Position numbers and translations under genes: made by a program
Shown here: piece by piece, positions 16,285-24,432 of the stretch
How positions within the stretch are numbered: position 1 is the stretch's first letter
Layout of the letters: every line of letters starts with the position of its first letter
Assembly: GCA_004295105.1 (NCBI GenBank)
Contig: SHNC01000182.1
Span: 1-37,104, forward strand
Reading direction: 5' to 3'
DNA length: 37,104 bases
DNA from: Betaproteobacteria bacterium
Lineage (GTDB): Bacteria > Pseudomonadota > Gammaproteobacteria > Burkholderiales > Rhodocyclaceae
Notes under the pieces: model-generated
What the model saw: the letters and a program-made list of their open reading frames with translations, nothing else
The model's database searches: none
What the model was told of the DNA's origin: nothing

Positions 16285-17801
16285 TCGTCCGCTCCTGCCG
16301 CCACCTGCGGCCGGCCCAGGCGGCCAAGCGCATCGCGCAGCCACCACACCATGACCACGCCGGGCACTGCGACGACGATGGAAAAGATGAAGAAGGCCGG
16401 CCAGCCGATGCTCTGCGACAGCACGCCGGACAGCGGGCTGACGTAGATGCGCCCCACCGCGGCGAAGGCCGACAGCATTGCGTAGTGGGTGGCGGTGAAG
16501 CGCTGGTTGCACAGCCCCATCAGCAGCGCGACGAAGGCCACCGTGCCCATGCCGCCGCTGATGTTCTCGCCGGCGATCACCGCCAGCAGCAGCCAGTCGA
16601 GCGCTGCCGGCGCGGCGATGGCCACGATGCCCCAGTCGAACGCGGGCACCATCACCTCGCCCCAGGCGCCCTTGCCCAACTGCGCCAGCAGGTAGAAGCC
16701 GAAGTTCGACACCAGTTGCAGCACGCCGAACAGCAGCAGCGAGCGGTACAGCGCCAGCCGCGTCATGATCAGGCCGCCGACGAAGGCGCCGAGGATCGTC
16801 AGCCAGATGCCGATGACCTTGTTGGCGATGCCGACCTCTTCCTGCGCGAAACCCATGCCCTTGATCAGGAAGGGCGTGGTCAGGCTGCCGGCGAAGGCGT
16901 CGCCGAGCTTGTACAGGATGATCAGCGCGAGGAAGGCGGCGGCGCCCTGCTGTGCGAAGTAGCTCGACAACGAGCGGTTCAGCGTCTCGAAGCCGGCGCG
17001 GCGCGCCGCCCAGCCGGCGAGCGGCAGCGCCAGCGCGATCTCGGCGAGCACGAACAGCAACTGCACCCACTTGTTGGCGTCGTCCGGATCGAGGCCGAGC
17101 AGGATCAGCGCCTGGCGCGCGGTCCAGTAACCGGTGGCGACGCCAGCCAGCATCGCGGCAAAACCGACCAGCTCGCGCCTGGGGTCGGAATCCAGCGGCT
17201 TCAACGCGGCCGACACGCGTGGCAGGGCCAGCAGCGACACGAGGCCGCAGGCCAGCATGATCAGCGCCATGGTTTCGTACACCCGCGGCCACGATGCCCA
17301 CTGCCCGGCCCAGATCAGCGCGATGCCGCCGGACAGGATCATCGCCAGGCGATAGGCGAAGACATGCACCGACGCACCCAGGCCGCGTTCTTCCTCGGGC
17401 AGCAGGTCGGTGCGGTAGGCGTCGACGACCACGTCCTGCGAGGCCGACAGGAAGGCGACCAGCACCGCCGCGGCGGCGAACAGCCCCGGCGTGGTGCTGG
17501 GCGACAGGCTGGCCATCCACCACAGCAGCACGGCCAGGGCGAGCTGGGTCAGCGCCAGCCAGCCGCGGCGGCGGCCGAGCAGCGGCGGCTCGAAACGGTC
17601 CATCAGCGGTGCCCACAGGAACTTGAAGGTGTAGGGCACGCCCACCAGGCCGAAGAAGCCGATGGTGGCGAGGTCGACGCCGTCGACGGTCAGCCAGGCC
17701 TGCATCGCCTGACCGGTCAACGCCAGTGGCAGGCCGGATGCGAAGCCGAGCAACAGGATGGCCCCCAGCCGCCAGCCGCGGCCGAGCGCGTGCGCCGTCA
17801 T
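16281..17801 (-). CDS. ampG: AmpG-family MFS muropeptide permease
   Basis: AmpG imports anhydro-muropeptides across the inner membrane for cell-wall recycling and can influence beta-lactamase induction. The 506-aa protein has roughly 12-14 helices. The family-typical N-terminal half includes GFASGLPLALTGQAMQAWL, VGVPYTFKFLWAPLMDR, LLGRRRGWL and FLSASQDVVVDAYRTDLL. The second half includes YKLGDAFAGSLTTPFLIKGMGF and the GENISGGMGTVAFVALLMGLCN segment. It starts at ATG 17801 and heads the run into azlC (4-bp overlap). Family assignment is firm; the exact muropeptide substrate is inferred. Confidence 0.9.
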   Translation of the reverse strand: MTAHALGRGWRLGAILLLGFASGLPLALTGQAMQAWLTVDGVDLATIGFFGLVGVPYTFKFLWAPLMDRFEPPLLGRRRGWLALTQLALAVLLWWMASLSPSTTPGLFAAAAVLVAFLSASQDVVVDAYRTDLLPEEERGLGASVHVFAYRLAMILSGGIALIWAGQWASWPRVYETMALIMLACGLVSLLALPRVSAALKPLDSDPRRELVGFAAMLAGVATGYWTARQALILLGLDPDDANKWVQLLFVLAEIALALPLAGWAARRAGFETLNRSLSSYFAQQGAAAFLALIILYKLGDAFAGSLTTPFLIKGMGFAQEEVGIANKVIGIWLTILGAFVGGLIMTRLALYRSLLLFGVLQLVSNFGFYLLAQLGKGAWGEVMVPAFDWGIVAIAAPAALDWLLLAVIAGENISGGMGTVAFVALLMGLCNQRFTATHYAMLSAFAAVGRIYVSPLSGVLSQSIGWPAFFIFSIVVAVPGVVMVWWLRDALGRLGRPQVAAGADD

Positions 17802-17938
17802 GAGCGGCCCCCGCCGGGCAGGGACGGCACGCGCGAACGGGAAGCGGGAATGGATCTCGCGGGCGATGCGGCGATCGCCCGGCGGTGGCGCGCGGTGCGG
17901 AAGGGCACGGACAGGTTCGGGGTCGAGGACAAGGCGCG

Positions 17939-17947
17939 ATTATCACA
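17939..17947 (-). promoter_or_regulatory. Putative extended -10 promoter for ampG
   Basis: On the reverse strand TGTGATAAT fits the TGn-TATAAT extended -10 form with one mismatch in the hexamer (GATAAT). A -35 at the normal distance is poor (CCGCAG). It would leave a leader of about 130 bases before the ampG ATG. Confidence 0.3.
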
Positions 17948-18192
17948 GATTGACCGCTGCGCTGCGGCGCACGATGGTTTCCGCATGGCGATTGCCGGAC
18001 AGGTGTCGGACGGCATCGGGCGTCGGCGACGCGGCGGGTTTGCATCAGGGATGCGCGGAGCGGCAGAGCCCTGCCCGAGCCCCCGGCGCCGTGACGTCGC
18101 GCAGCGGGTCGGACGCAGCGGTCCGACGGAACGCGTTTGCCGCCGTCAGGCCGTGTGCGGACGTACATGCGCGTGCCTGGGCGGCAGCACCC

Positions 18193-18221
18193 TCGACGCC
18201 GGCGGTGACGCGCCGTATACA
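18193..18221 (+). promoter_or_regulatory. Putative sigma-70 promoter of the 105-aa gene
   Basis: TCGACG (18193-18198) and TATACA (18216-18221) are separated by 17 bp. The match is 4 of 6 to the -35 consensus and 4 of 6 to the -10. It would start RNA about 80 bases before the ATG at 18307. Confidence 0.35.
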
Positions 18222-18306
18222 CATTTCGATACGTTGCTTGCCTCCCTGCCCCAGTCCGCCAACAATGTGCCATCGACCGCATCGGGTCTCACGCAGGAGC
18301 AGTGCC

Positions 18307-18624
18307 ATGCCTTATCAAGTGATCGTGTCCTTCGGTGCCGACCGCGAATACGAGTTCGCCGTGCACGATGCCGACGTGGCCGGCCTCACCAAGGATCAGG
18401 CGCGCGCCTGGCTGGCGCAGGAGTTCGACGTGCTCGAATGCACGCCGTCGAATCCCATGGGCAAGGTGCTGGTGCTCGACATGATCCTCAATGTCGCCAA
18501 GTACGGCGGCGAGTCGCGCTTCCAGCAGGCGGCAGACTGGGCGAAGCAGTTCGCGCGCGTGACGGCCGCCGCGCTCGACCGCCCGGCGATCCGTGTCGAC
18601 GTGAAGGGTTTCGTCGTCGGCTGA
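18307..18624 (+). CDS. Orphan 105-aa protein of unknown function
   Basis: I do not recognise a family. The 105-aa product opens MPYQVIVSFGADREYEFAVHD, has no signal peptide or membrane helix, and looks like a compact alpha/beta cytosolic protein. A beta-hairpin-like start is followed by a helix (TKDQARAWLAQEF), the segment ECTPSNPMGKVLVLDMILNVAKYGG, a long helix (about 70-90) and a closing strand (AIRVDVKGFVVG). One cysteine is present. It starts at ATG 18307 with GGAG at 18295-18298. Codon use is as GC3-rich as its neighbours, which supports real coding. It is monocistronic and converges on metW with an 88-bp gap. It may be restricted to this bacterial group. Confidence 0.75.
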   Translation: MPYQVIVSFGADREYEFAVHDADVAGLTKDQARAWLAQEFDVLECTPSNPMGKVLVLDMILNVAKYGGESRFQQAADWAKQFARVTAAALDRPAIRVDVKGFVVG

Positions 18625-18712
18625 GTGTGTCCCGCGCCGCGCTCAGGCGCAGGCCGGCCGCCGCGCAGCTTTCTTCCCCGGCCGCCGTTGAGCACCCGGC
18701 GCTCAGTTCATG

Positions 18713-19303
18713 TCAGCCGATGCGGCCGAGCCGGTAAACCGCCACGCTGGCGAGGAAGTTCGGCTCGTCCAGCACCAGCTTGCCCTCGTCGAAGGCGAGC
18801 CGCTCATGCACCGCGATACCGTTCATCTCGCACAGCGCGTCGAAGTCGGCGATGGTGAAGAAGCGCACGTTGGGCGTGTTGTACCACTGGTGCGGGAGGC
18901 TCTCCGACACCGGCATGCGGCCGTTGAGGATGCTCTGGCGATGACGCCAGTAGCCGAAGTTGGGAAAGCTCACCACCGCTTCGCGGCCGACGCGCAGCAT
19001 CTCGGCGAGGATCCCCTGGGTGTTCTGCATCGCCTGCAGCGACAGGCTCATGATGACGTGGTCGAAGAAACCGTTCTCGATGCCGGTGAGGCCCTTCTCC
19101 ATGTCCATCTGGATCACGTTGATGCCGCCGCGGATGCAGCTCACCAGCTTGTCGGGATCGTTCTCGACGCCGTAGCCCTGTACCTGTCGCACCTGCATCA
19201 GATGCCGCAGCAGGCTGCCGTCACCGCAGCCGAGGTCGAGCACCTTCTCGCCGGGTTCGATCCACTGCGTAATCACTTCATAGTCGTAACGGTAAGCGGT
19301 CAT
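18713..19303 (-). CDS. metW: Methionine biosynthesis protein MetW
   Basis: MetW is a class I methyltransferase-fold protein encoded next to metX in many proteobacteria and needed with it for homoserine acylation. The 196-aa sequence shows the SAM-fold loop VLDLGCGDGSLL, an acidic second strand (GVENDP), and the family stretches IQMDMEKGL, DHVIMSLSLQAMQN and VVSFPNFGYWRHR. ATG 19303 follows the metX stop by one base (TGACATG), so translation is coupled. It shares the SAM-controlled metX transcript. Confidence 0.93.
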   Translation of the reverse strand: MTAYRYDYEVITQWIEPGEKVLDLGCGDGSLLRHLMQVRQVQGYGVENDPDKLVSCIRGGINVIQMDMEKGLTGIENGFFDHVIMSLSLQAMQNTQGILAEMLRVGREAVVSFPNFGYWRHRQSILNGRMPVSESLPHQWYNTPNVRFFTIADFDALCEMNGIAVHERLAFDEGKLVLDEPNFLASVAVYRLGRIG

Positions 19304-19304
19304 G

Positions 19305-20432
19305 TCAAACCCCGATGCGATCGAACCAGGCGCCGAGCAGTGCGTGGTAGCGCGCATCGTCGAGCAGGAAGGAATCGTGGCCGGCCACGCTGTCGATTTC
19401 CGCGTAGCTGACGTTGCGCCGGTTGTGCAGCAACGCATAGACGATCTCGCGCGAGCGCTCGGGCGCGAAGCGCCAGTCGGTGCTGAACGACACCACCAGG
19501 AAATCGGCGCTGGCGCGCGCCAGTGCCGCGTTCAGGTTGCCGCCGTGCTCGAAGGCGGGATCGAAGTAGTCCAGCGTCTTGGTCGTCAGCAGGTAGGTGT
19601 TGGCGTCGAAGAAGCCGGCGAATTTCTCGCCCTGGTAGCGCAGGTAGGACTCGATCTCGAACTCGACGTCGTAGCTGTACACCGCCTTGCCGTGGCGCAG
19701 GCTGCGACCGAACTTCTCGGCCATCGCATCGTCGGACAGGTAGGTGATGTGGCCGATCATGCGCGCCAGGCGCAGGCCACGCTCGGGTACCACGCCGTGA
19801 TCGTAGTAATGGCCGCCGTGGAAGTCCGGATCGGTCAGGATGGCCTGGCGCGCCACCTCGTTGAAGGCGATGTTCTGCGCGGTGAGCTTGGGCGCCGAGG
19901 CGATCACCGCGGCGTGGCCGACGCGCTCCGGGTACTGCAGCGTCCACGACAGCGCCTGCATGCCGCCCAGACTGCCGCCGATCACCGCGGCGAAGCGTTC
20001 GATGCCGAGGCGGTCGGCGAGCCGCGCCTGCGCATGCACCCAGTCCTCGACGGTGACGAAGGGGAAGTCCGCCCCCCACAGCTTGCCGGTGGCCGGATTC
20101 ACCGTGTTGGGGCCGGACGAGCCGTAGCAACTGCCGAGGTTATTGACGCCGATGACGAAGAACTTGCGCGTGTCGAGCGGCTTGCCCGGCCCGACCAGGT
20201 TGTCCCACCAGCCGGTGCTGCCTGGCTGGCCGGCATAGGCGCCGGCGACGTGGTGCGAGCCCGACAGCGCGTGGCACACCAGCACCGCGTTGCTGCGTGC
20301 GGCGTTCAGCGTGCCGTAGGTTTCATACACCAGCTCGTAGTCGTTCAGCGTGCCGCTGCTGCGCAGTGGCAGTGGGTCGGTGAAGCGCGCCTTCTGCGGC
20401 ACGACGATGCCGACGGATTGTGGTTGGATCAT
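19305..20432 (-). CDS. metX: Homoserine O-acyltransferase MetX
   Basis: MetX acylates homoserine, the first committed step to methionine. The 375-aa alpha/beta-hydrolase has the nucleophile motif [10 protein letters not shown] (Ser154), a late Asp (in [15 protein letters not shown]) and His (AGHDSFLLD), plus the family stretches [27 protein letters not shown] and [12 protein letters not shown]. Whether it uses acetyl-CoA or succinyl-CoA cannot be read safely from this sequence; MetX homologues of both kinds exist. ATG 20432 lies just below a terminator and SAM-II-type aptamer, so expression should fall when SAM is plentiful. metW follows directly. Confidence 0.95.
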   Translation of the reverse strand: MIQPQSVGIVVPQKARFTDPLPLRSSGTLNDYELVYETYGTLNAARSNAVLVCHALSGSHHVAGAYAGQPGSTGWWDNLVGPGKPLDTRKFFVIGVNNLGSCYGSSGPNTVNPATGKLWGADFPFVTVEDWVHAQARLADRLGIERFAAVIGGSLGGMQALSWTLQYPERVGHAAVIASAPKLTAQNIAFNEVARQAILTDPDFHGGHYYDHGVVPERGLRLARMIGHITYLSDDAMAEKFGRSLRHGKAVYSYDVEFEIESYLRYQGEKFAGFFDANTYLLTTKTLDYFDPAFEHGGNLNAALARASADFLVVSFSTDWRFAPERSREIVYALLHNRRNVSYAEIDSVAGHDSFLLDDARYHALLGAWFDRIGV

Positions 20433-20443
20433 GGTCGTCGTCT

Positions 20444-20484
20444 GAAAACAAGAAACCCAGCCGGCTACAAACGCGGACTGGGTT
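20444..20484 (-). terminator. Intrinsic terminator of the metX attenuator
   Basis: On the reverse strand AACCCAG (20484 to 20478) pairs with CTGGGTT (20460 to 20454), with an additional CCG/CGG inside, followed by a U-rich tail (TCTTGTTTTC). It lies 2 bases after the riboswitch core and about 10 bases before the metX ATG. It is a transcription-off structure. TAGCCGG in its 3' half (20467 to 20461) can instead pair with CCGGCTA in the aptamer. Confidence 0.8.
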
Positions 20485-20485
20485 G

Positions 20486-20543
20486 CCCTCGCTTTAGCCG
20501 GATTTATTGAGCGCCCGCAAGCTGTCGGTTCAAATCGGCGCTA
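20486..20543 (-). promoter_or_regulatory. SAM-II-type riboswitch upstream of metX
   Basis: Read on the reverse strand, the leader contains AGCGCC (20542 to 20537), then GATTTGAACCG, then GGCGCT (20515 to 20510), then AATAAATCCGGCTAAAG and AGGG. This follows the SAM-II layout: P1 helix, GAUUUAACCG, AUAAAU, GCUAAA, AGGG. The P1 arms are perfectly complementary (6 bp). SAM-II aptamers are classically found before metA/metX genes, mainly in alphaproteobacteria. Assignment rests on recalled consensus and was not scored with a covariance model. Confidence 0.85.
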
Positions 20544-20550
20544 TCAGGCG

Positions 20551-20579
20551 AAAGTAGCCTCCCCTCCGGGAAAAGTCAA
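20551..20579 (-). promoter_or_regulatory. Sigma-70 promoter of metXW
   Basis: Reverse strand: TTGACT (20579 to 20574) and TACTTT (20556 to 20551), exactly 17 bp apart. Transcription would begin near 20544, right at the first base of the riboswitch, which supports both calls. Confidence 0.7.
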
Positions 20580-20636
20580 ACCAGCGGCGTGATAAGATTT
20601 TCTTTCGTCACTCCGTCCCGGACGCCTTTCGTCACC

Positions 20637-20840
20637 ATGATCCAGGTCACCCTCAACGGCCAGCGCGAAGCGCTGCAACCCGATCTTACCGTGCTCGCCC
20701 TGCTCGAGGCCCGCGGCCTCGCCGGCAAGCGGCTGGCGGTGGAGCGCAACGGCGAGATCGTGCCCAAGGCACGGCACGCCGAGGTGAAACTCGCCGATGG
20801 CGACAGCCTCGAGATCGTCGTCGCGGTCGGCGGCGGTTGA
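20637..20840 (+). CDS. thiS: Sulfur carrier protein ThiS
   Basis: ThiS carries sulfur as a C-terminal thiocarboxylate to thiazole synthase in thiamine synthesis. The 67-aa ubiquitin-like protein opens [13 protein letters not shown], has [24 protein letters not shown] in the middle, and ends with the essential Gly-Gly tail (VAVGGG). I chose ATG 20637; an ATG at 20589 in frame would add a 16-residue tail absent from the family. thiG follows 101 bp later. I see no TPP riboswitch in the short space before it, which is shared with the metX promoter. Confidence 0.93.
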   Translation: MIQVTLNGQREALQPDLTVLALLEARGLAGKRLAVERNGEIVPKARHAEVKLADGDSLEIVVAVGGG

Positions 20841-20941
20841 ATCCGGGTTTCCTTCCCTTCAAGGGGGAGGAGTATCCAGCCACCCGGCGGACAGCGCGGC
20901 CATCCGGCCTTCACTCCACACTCTGCATCCAGGTCCCTACC

Positions 20942-21727
20942 ATGAACGACCCCCTGGTCATCGCCGGCAAGTCCTACACTTCGCGACTGCTCGTCGGCAC
21001 TGGCAAGTACAAGGATTTCGCCGAAACGCGCGCGGCGATCGACGCCAGCGGCGCCGAGATCGTCACCGTCGCCATCCGCCGCACCAACATCGGCCAGAAC
21101 CCGGGCGAGCCCAACCTGCTCGAGGTGCTGCCACCGGAGAAGTTCACCATCCTGCCCAACACCGCCGGCTGCTACACCGCCGACGACGCGGTGCGCACGT
21201 TGCGCCTGGCGCGCGAGCTGCTCGATGGCCACGCGCTGGTGAAGCTCGAGGTGCTGGGCGATCCGAAGTCGCTGTTCCCCAACATGCCCGAAACGCTGAA
21301 GGCCGCGGAAACTTTGGTGAAGGACGGTTTCGACGTCATGGTCTACTGCGCCGATGACCCCATCCAGGCGAAGATGCTGGAAGAGATCGGCTGCGTCGCG
21401 GTGATGCCGCTGGCTTCGTTGATCGGCTCCGGCATGGGCATCCTCAACCCGTGGAATCTGCGCCTGATCATAGACAACGCCAGGGTGCCGGTGCTGGTCG
21501 ATGCCGGCGTGGGCACGGCATCGGACGCCGCCATCGCGATGGAGCTGGGCTGCGACGGCGTGCTGATGAACACCGCGATCGCCGCCGCCGGCCGGCCGGT
21601 GCTGATGGCGGGCGCGATGAAGAAGGCGGTCGAGGCCGGCCGCGAGGCCTATCTCGCCGGCCGCATGCCGCGCAAGTTCTACTCCGCCGACCCGAGCTCG
21701 CCGACACAGGGGCTGATCGGTTCATGA
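20942..21727 (+). CDS. thiG: Thiazole synthase ThiG
   Basis: ThiG condenses deoxyxylulose 5-phosphate, dehydroglycine and ThiS-thiocarboxylate to the thiazole phosphate of thiamine. The 261-aa TIM-barrel protein has Schiff-base Lys101 in LVKLEVLGD. Family stretches are [42 protein letters not shown] and [33 protein letters not shown] (given here only as landmarks). It starts at ATG 20942. The upstream 101-bp spacer contains a GGGGGAGGAG run but at a distance from the ATG. Its stop overlaps the trmB start (ATGA). Confidence 0.96.
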   Translation: MNDPLVIAGKSYTSRLLVGTGKYKDFAETRAAIDASGAEIVTVAIRRTNIGQNPGEPNLLEVLPPEKFTILPNTAGCYTADDAVRTLRLARELLDGHALVKLEVLGDPKSLFPNMPETLKAAETLVKDGFDVMVYCADDPIQAKMLEEIGCVAVMPLASLIGSGMGILNPWNLRLIIDNARVPVLVDAGVGTASDAAIAMELGCDGVLMNTAIAAAGRPVLMAGAMKKAVEAGREAYLAGRMPRKFYSADPSSPTQGLIGS

Positions 21728-22497
21728 GCGAAGTGCGCAACGAGGGCAGCGCGGCCGTACCGTCGGCTCAGCAGCCGGTGGCCGGCGTGGAGATCATCGG
21801 CCGCGACAGTCCCGAGCATCGCTTCTCCAGCCGCAGCATCCGCAGCTTCGTGCTGCGCCAGGGCCGCATGTCGGAGGCGCAGCAGCGCCATCTCGACGAC
21901 ACGTTGCCGAAGATCGGCATCGACTACCGCGTGGCGCCGCTCGACCTCGACGCGGCATTCGGCCGCGAGGCGCCGAAGATCCTCGAGATCGGCTTCGGCA
22001 TGGGCGAGACCACGGCGAGGATCGCCGCGGCGATGCCCGACCACGACTTCCTCGGCATCGAGGTGCATACGCCCGGCGTCGGTGCGCTGTGCAAGCTGAT
22101 CGCCGAAGGCGGGCTCACCAACCTGCGCATCATTCAGCACGACGCGGTGGAGGTGATGCGCGACATGATCGCCGACGGCGCGCTCGCCGGTGTGCACATC
22201 TTCTTCCCCGACCCGTGGCGCAAGAAGCGCCACTTCAAGCGGCGCATCATCCAGCCCGATTTCATCGCGCTGGTGGCGCGCAAGCTCGCCCCCGGCGGCT
22301 ACCTGCACTGCGCCACCGACTGGGAAGACTATGCGGACTGGATGCTGCAGGTGATCTCCGCGGAACCTGCGCTGGACAACACCGCCGCCGGCTTCGCGCC
22401 GCGGCCGGCCTACCGGCCGTTGACCAAGTTCGAGAATCGCGGCCTGAAACTGGGCCATGGCGTGTGGGACCTGGTGTTCCGTCGCCGCGCGGACTGA
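21724..22497 (+). CDS. trmB: tRNA (guanine-46-N7)-methyltransferase TrmB
   Basis: TrmB makes m7G46 in the variable loop of tRNAs using SAM. The 257-aa protein shows [11 protein letters not shown] at the N terminus, the SAM loop [23 protein letters not shown], and the diagnostic [18 protein letters not shown]. It closes with [20 protein letters not shown] 21724 overlaps the thiG stop by four bases, so the two are translationally coupled although functionally unrelated. Confidence 0.96.
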   Translation: MSEVRNEGSAAVPSAQQPVAGVEIIGRDSPEHRFSSRSIRSFVLRQGRMSEAQQRHLDDTLPKIGIDYRVAPLDLDAAFGREAPKILEIGFGMGETTARIAAAMPDHDFLGIEVHTPGVGALCKLIAEGGLTNLRIIQHDAVEVMRDMIADGALAGVHIFFPDPWRKKRHFKRRIIQPDFIALVARKLAPGGYLHCATDWEDYADWMLQVISAEPALDNTAAGFAPRPAYRPLTKFENRGLKLGHGVWDLVFRRRAD

Positions 22498-22510
22498 CGG
22501 GGGGCGTGGC

Positions 22511-24352
22511 TTGATCCGGGGACTGTTCCGCTTTCTGCTTGGGGTATTGCGCTTCATCGGCCGGGCGATCGATTTCGTCGCGCGCGCGGTGTTCTACCTG
22601 TTCGTCGCGCTGACGCTCGGGATCCTGGTGGCACTCTTCCTGCAGCCGGCGCCGCAGGTGCCGCAGGGTGCGGCGCTGGTGCTGCGCCCGGCCGGCACCC
22701 TCGTCGAGCAGGCGGTGTTCGACGAGCCCCTGGCGCTGCTGCGTGCCGGCGGCGTGCCGACCGGCCGGGTGGTGCTCGCCGAACAGCTCGAGGCGATCCG
22801 CGCCGCACGCAGCGACGATCGCATCGCCGCACTGGTGATCGAGACCGACCGCCTGCAGGGCGCAGGCCTGTCGAAGCTGGCCGAGCTGCGCGAGGCAGTC
22901 GCCGACTTCAAATCCTCGGGCAAGCCCGTGCTGGCACGGGGCGACCGCTACGATCAGGCGCAGTACTACCTCGCCTCGGTGGCCGACGAGGTGCATCTGT
23001 CGCCCGACGGCTTCGTTCTGATGCGCGGCCTGGCGCGCTATGGCATGTATTTCAAGGATGCGCTCGACAAGCTCGGCGTGCGGATGCATGTGTTCCGCGT
23101 CGGCGAATACAAGTCCTTCGCCGAACCCTTCACCCGCAACGACATGTCCGATGAGGATCGCGCCGCCTCGCGCGACCTGATCGAGGGACTATGGACGCTG
23201 TTCCGCGACGACGTCGTTGCCAGCCGCAAGCTGGCCGACGGCGCGCTCGATGCCTACGTCGGCGGCTATCGCGACGCGCTCGCGGCGACGGGCGGCGATG
23301 CCGCGCAGGCAGCGGTCAATGCCCGCCTGGTCGACCGCCTCAGCACGCGCGACCAGTGGCGCGCGCGTCTCATGGAACGCGTCGGCCATGACGCCGAGGG
23401 TGAGGATTTCCGCCGTGTCGAGCTCGATGCCTACCTCGAAGCGCTGCGCCGGGCGCGGCCGGCGGCGGGCGAGCGCGTCGCGGTGATCGTCGCCCAGGGC
23501 ACCATCATCGACGGCGAGGAACCGGCCGGCGTGGTCGCCGGCGACACCTATGCGCGGCTGATTCGCGAAGCGCGCGAGGACGAGTCGGTGAAGGCCGTGC
23601 TGCTGCGCATCGACAGCCCGGGCGGCAGCGCCTTCGCCTCCGAGCTGATCCGGCGCGAACTGGAGCTGACGCGCCAGGCGGGCAAGCCGGTGGTGGCGTC
23701 GATGAGTTCGGTCGCCGCGTCCGGAGGTTACTGGATCGCGACCGGTGCCGACGAGATCTGGGCGTCGCCGGCCACCCTCACGGGTTCGATCGGCATCTTC
23801 GCCCTGTTCCCCGAGATCACCGAACCACTGAAGCGCCTGGGCATCAGCGTCGACGGCGTCGCCACGTCGCCGCTCGCCGCCGCCTTCGATCCGCGCCGTC
23901 CGCTCGAGCCGGCGGCGGCCGAGGCGATGCAGTTCGGCATCGAGCACGGCTACCGTCGCTTCATCGAAACGGTGGCGCAGGCGCGGCGCATGACGGCGGC
24001 GGAGGTCGACAAGGTCGCGCGCGGGCGCGTATGGACCGGCCAGGCGGCAGCCGGGCTGGGGCTGGTCGACCGGATCGGCGGCCTGGATGCGGCGCTGGCC
24101 GCGACCGCGCGCCGCGCCGGGCTCACGCACTACGACGTGGTGTGGCCGGAGGCGATCGAGTCGATCGAGCAGCGCCTGATGCGCCGCCTGATCGGCCTGG
24201 CCGGGACCGTGGGCCTGCTCGAAGCGAGCGGGCCGGCGACGGCCGCTCCGGTCGCCGCCGTGGTGGCGGATCTGCAGCGCGGCGTGCGCGAATTGATGCG
24301 GTGGAACGACCCGCGGCACCAGTACGTGCACTGCCTGTGCGAGGCACCCTGA
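22511..24352 (+). CDS. sppA: Signal peptide peptidase SppA, 67K type
   Basis: SppA is an inner-membrane serine protease that digests cleaved signal peptides. The 613-aa protein has one N-terminal membrane helix (about 25-45) and two tandem S49 domains, as in the E. coli 67K form. The catalytic Lys is Lys201 in GEYKSFAEPF, and the Ser is Ser404 in AASGGYWIA, followed by LTGSIGIFAL. The start is TTG 22511 after a GGGG-rich stretch. No ATG or GTG fits, so a rare start codon is needed. It lies 13 bp after trmB and ends just before a 35-bp palindrome. Confidence 0.92.
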   Translation: MIRGLFRFLLGVLRFIGRAIDFVARAVFYLFVALTLGILVALFLQPAPQVPQGAALVLRPAGTLVEQAVFDEPLALLRAGGVPTGRVVLAEQLEAIRAARSDDRIAALVIETDRLQGAGLSKLAELREAVADFKSSGKPVLARGDRYDQAQYYLASVADEVHLSPDGFVLMRGLARYGMYFKDALDKLGVRMHVFRVGEYKSFAEPFTRNDMSDEDRAASRDLIEGLWTLFRDDVVASRKLADGALDAYVGGYRDALAATGGDAAQAAVNARLVDRLSTRDQWRARLMERVGHDAEGEDFRRVELDAYLEALRRARPAAGERVAVIVAQGTIIDGEEPAGVVAGDTYARLIREAREDESVKAVLLRIDSPGGSAFASELIRRELELTRQAGKPVVASMSSVAASGGYWIATGADEIWASPATLTGSIGIFALFPEITEPLKRLGISVDGVATSPLAAAFDPRRPLEPAAAEAMQFGIEHGYRRFIETVAQARRMTAAEVDKVARGRVWTGQAAAGLGLVDRIGGLDAALAATARRAGLTHYDVVWPEAIESIEQRLMRRLIGLAGTVGLLEASGPATAAPVAAVVADLQRGVRELMRWNDPRHQYVHCLCEAP

Positions 24353-24369
24353 GAATACGGGTGGATTGA

Positions 24370-24410
24370 CCCAACTGTATGCCCACAGTGGGCATACAGT
24401 TGGGATTTTC
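24370..24410 (+). terminator. Perfect 35-bp palindrome after sppA, probable terminator
   Basis: 17-bp perfect arms (24370-24386 and 24388-24404) flank a single A at 24387. The left arm begins CCCAACTGTATG and the right arm is its exact complement. ATTTTC follows, which fits an intrinsic terminator for the thiSG-trmB-sppA run. A second imperfect stem (GGGATTTTC with GAGAATCCC, about 24402-24422) follows at once. Alternatively it is an operator for the next gene. Confidence 0.65.
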
Positions 24411-24432
24411 TGCGAGAATCCCGAGCCTGGCT

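Larger units (their letters stand above)
17802..18306. other. 505-bp divergent gap, no gene seen
   Basis: This gap separates the ampG-like gene (-) from the orphan gene (+). Its open frames are arginine/cysteine-rich shadows with no ribosome-binding site or family look. Contents seen: an extended -10 (TGTGATAAT, reverse strand, 17947 to 17939) that could serve ampG; an inverted repeat GTCGGAC/GTCCGAC (18108-18114 and 18121-18127, 6-base loop); and a promoter-like pair before the orphan gene. A small RNA cannot be excluded. Confidence 0.5.

Noticed and set aside
16485..18737. A 750-codon forward open frame across ampG and the following gap
   Set aside because: It is antisense to ampG for most of its length, then runs through non-coding DNA and overlaps the 105-aa gene out of frame.
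20580..20636. A TPP riboswitch before thiS
   Set aside because: The space is under 60 bp beyond the metX promoter and contains no CTGAGA or ACCTGA thi-box elements.
24379..24432. ATG 24379 as the start of the GGDEF-EAL gene
   Set aside because: It lies within the 35-bp palindrome, has no ribosome-binding site, and adds residues unlike an N-terminal membrane anchor.
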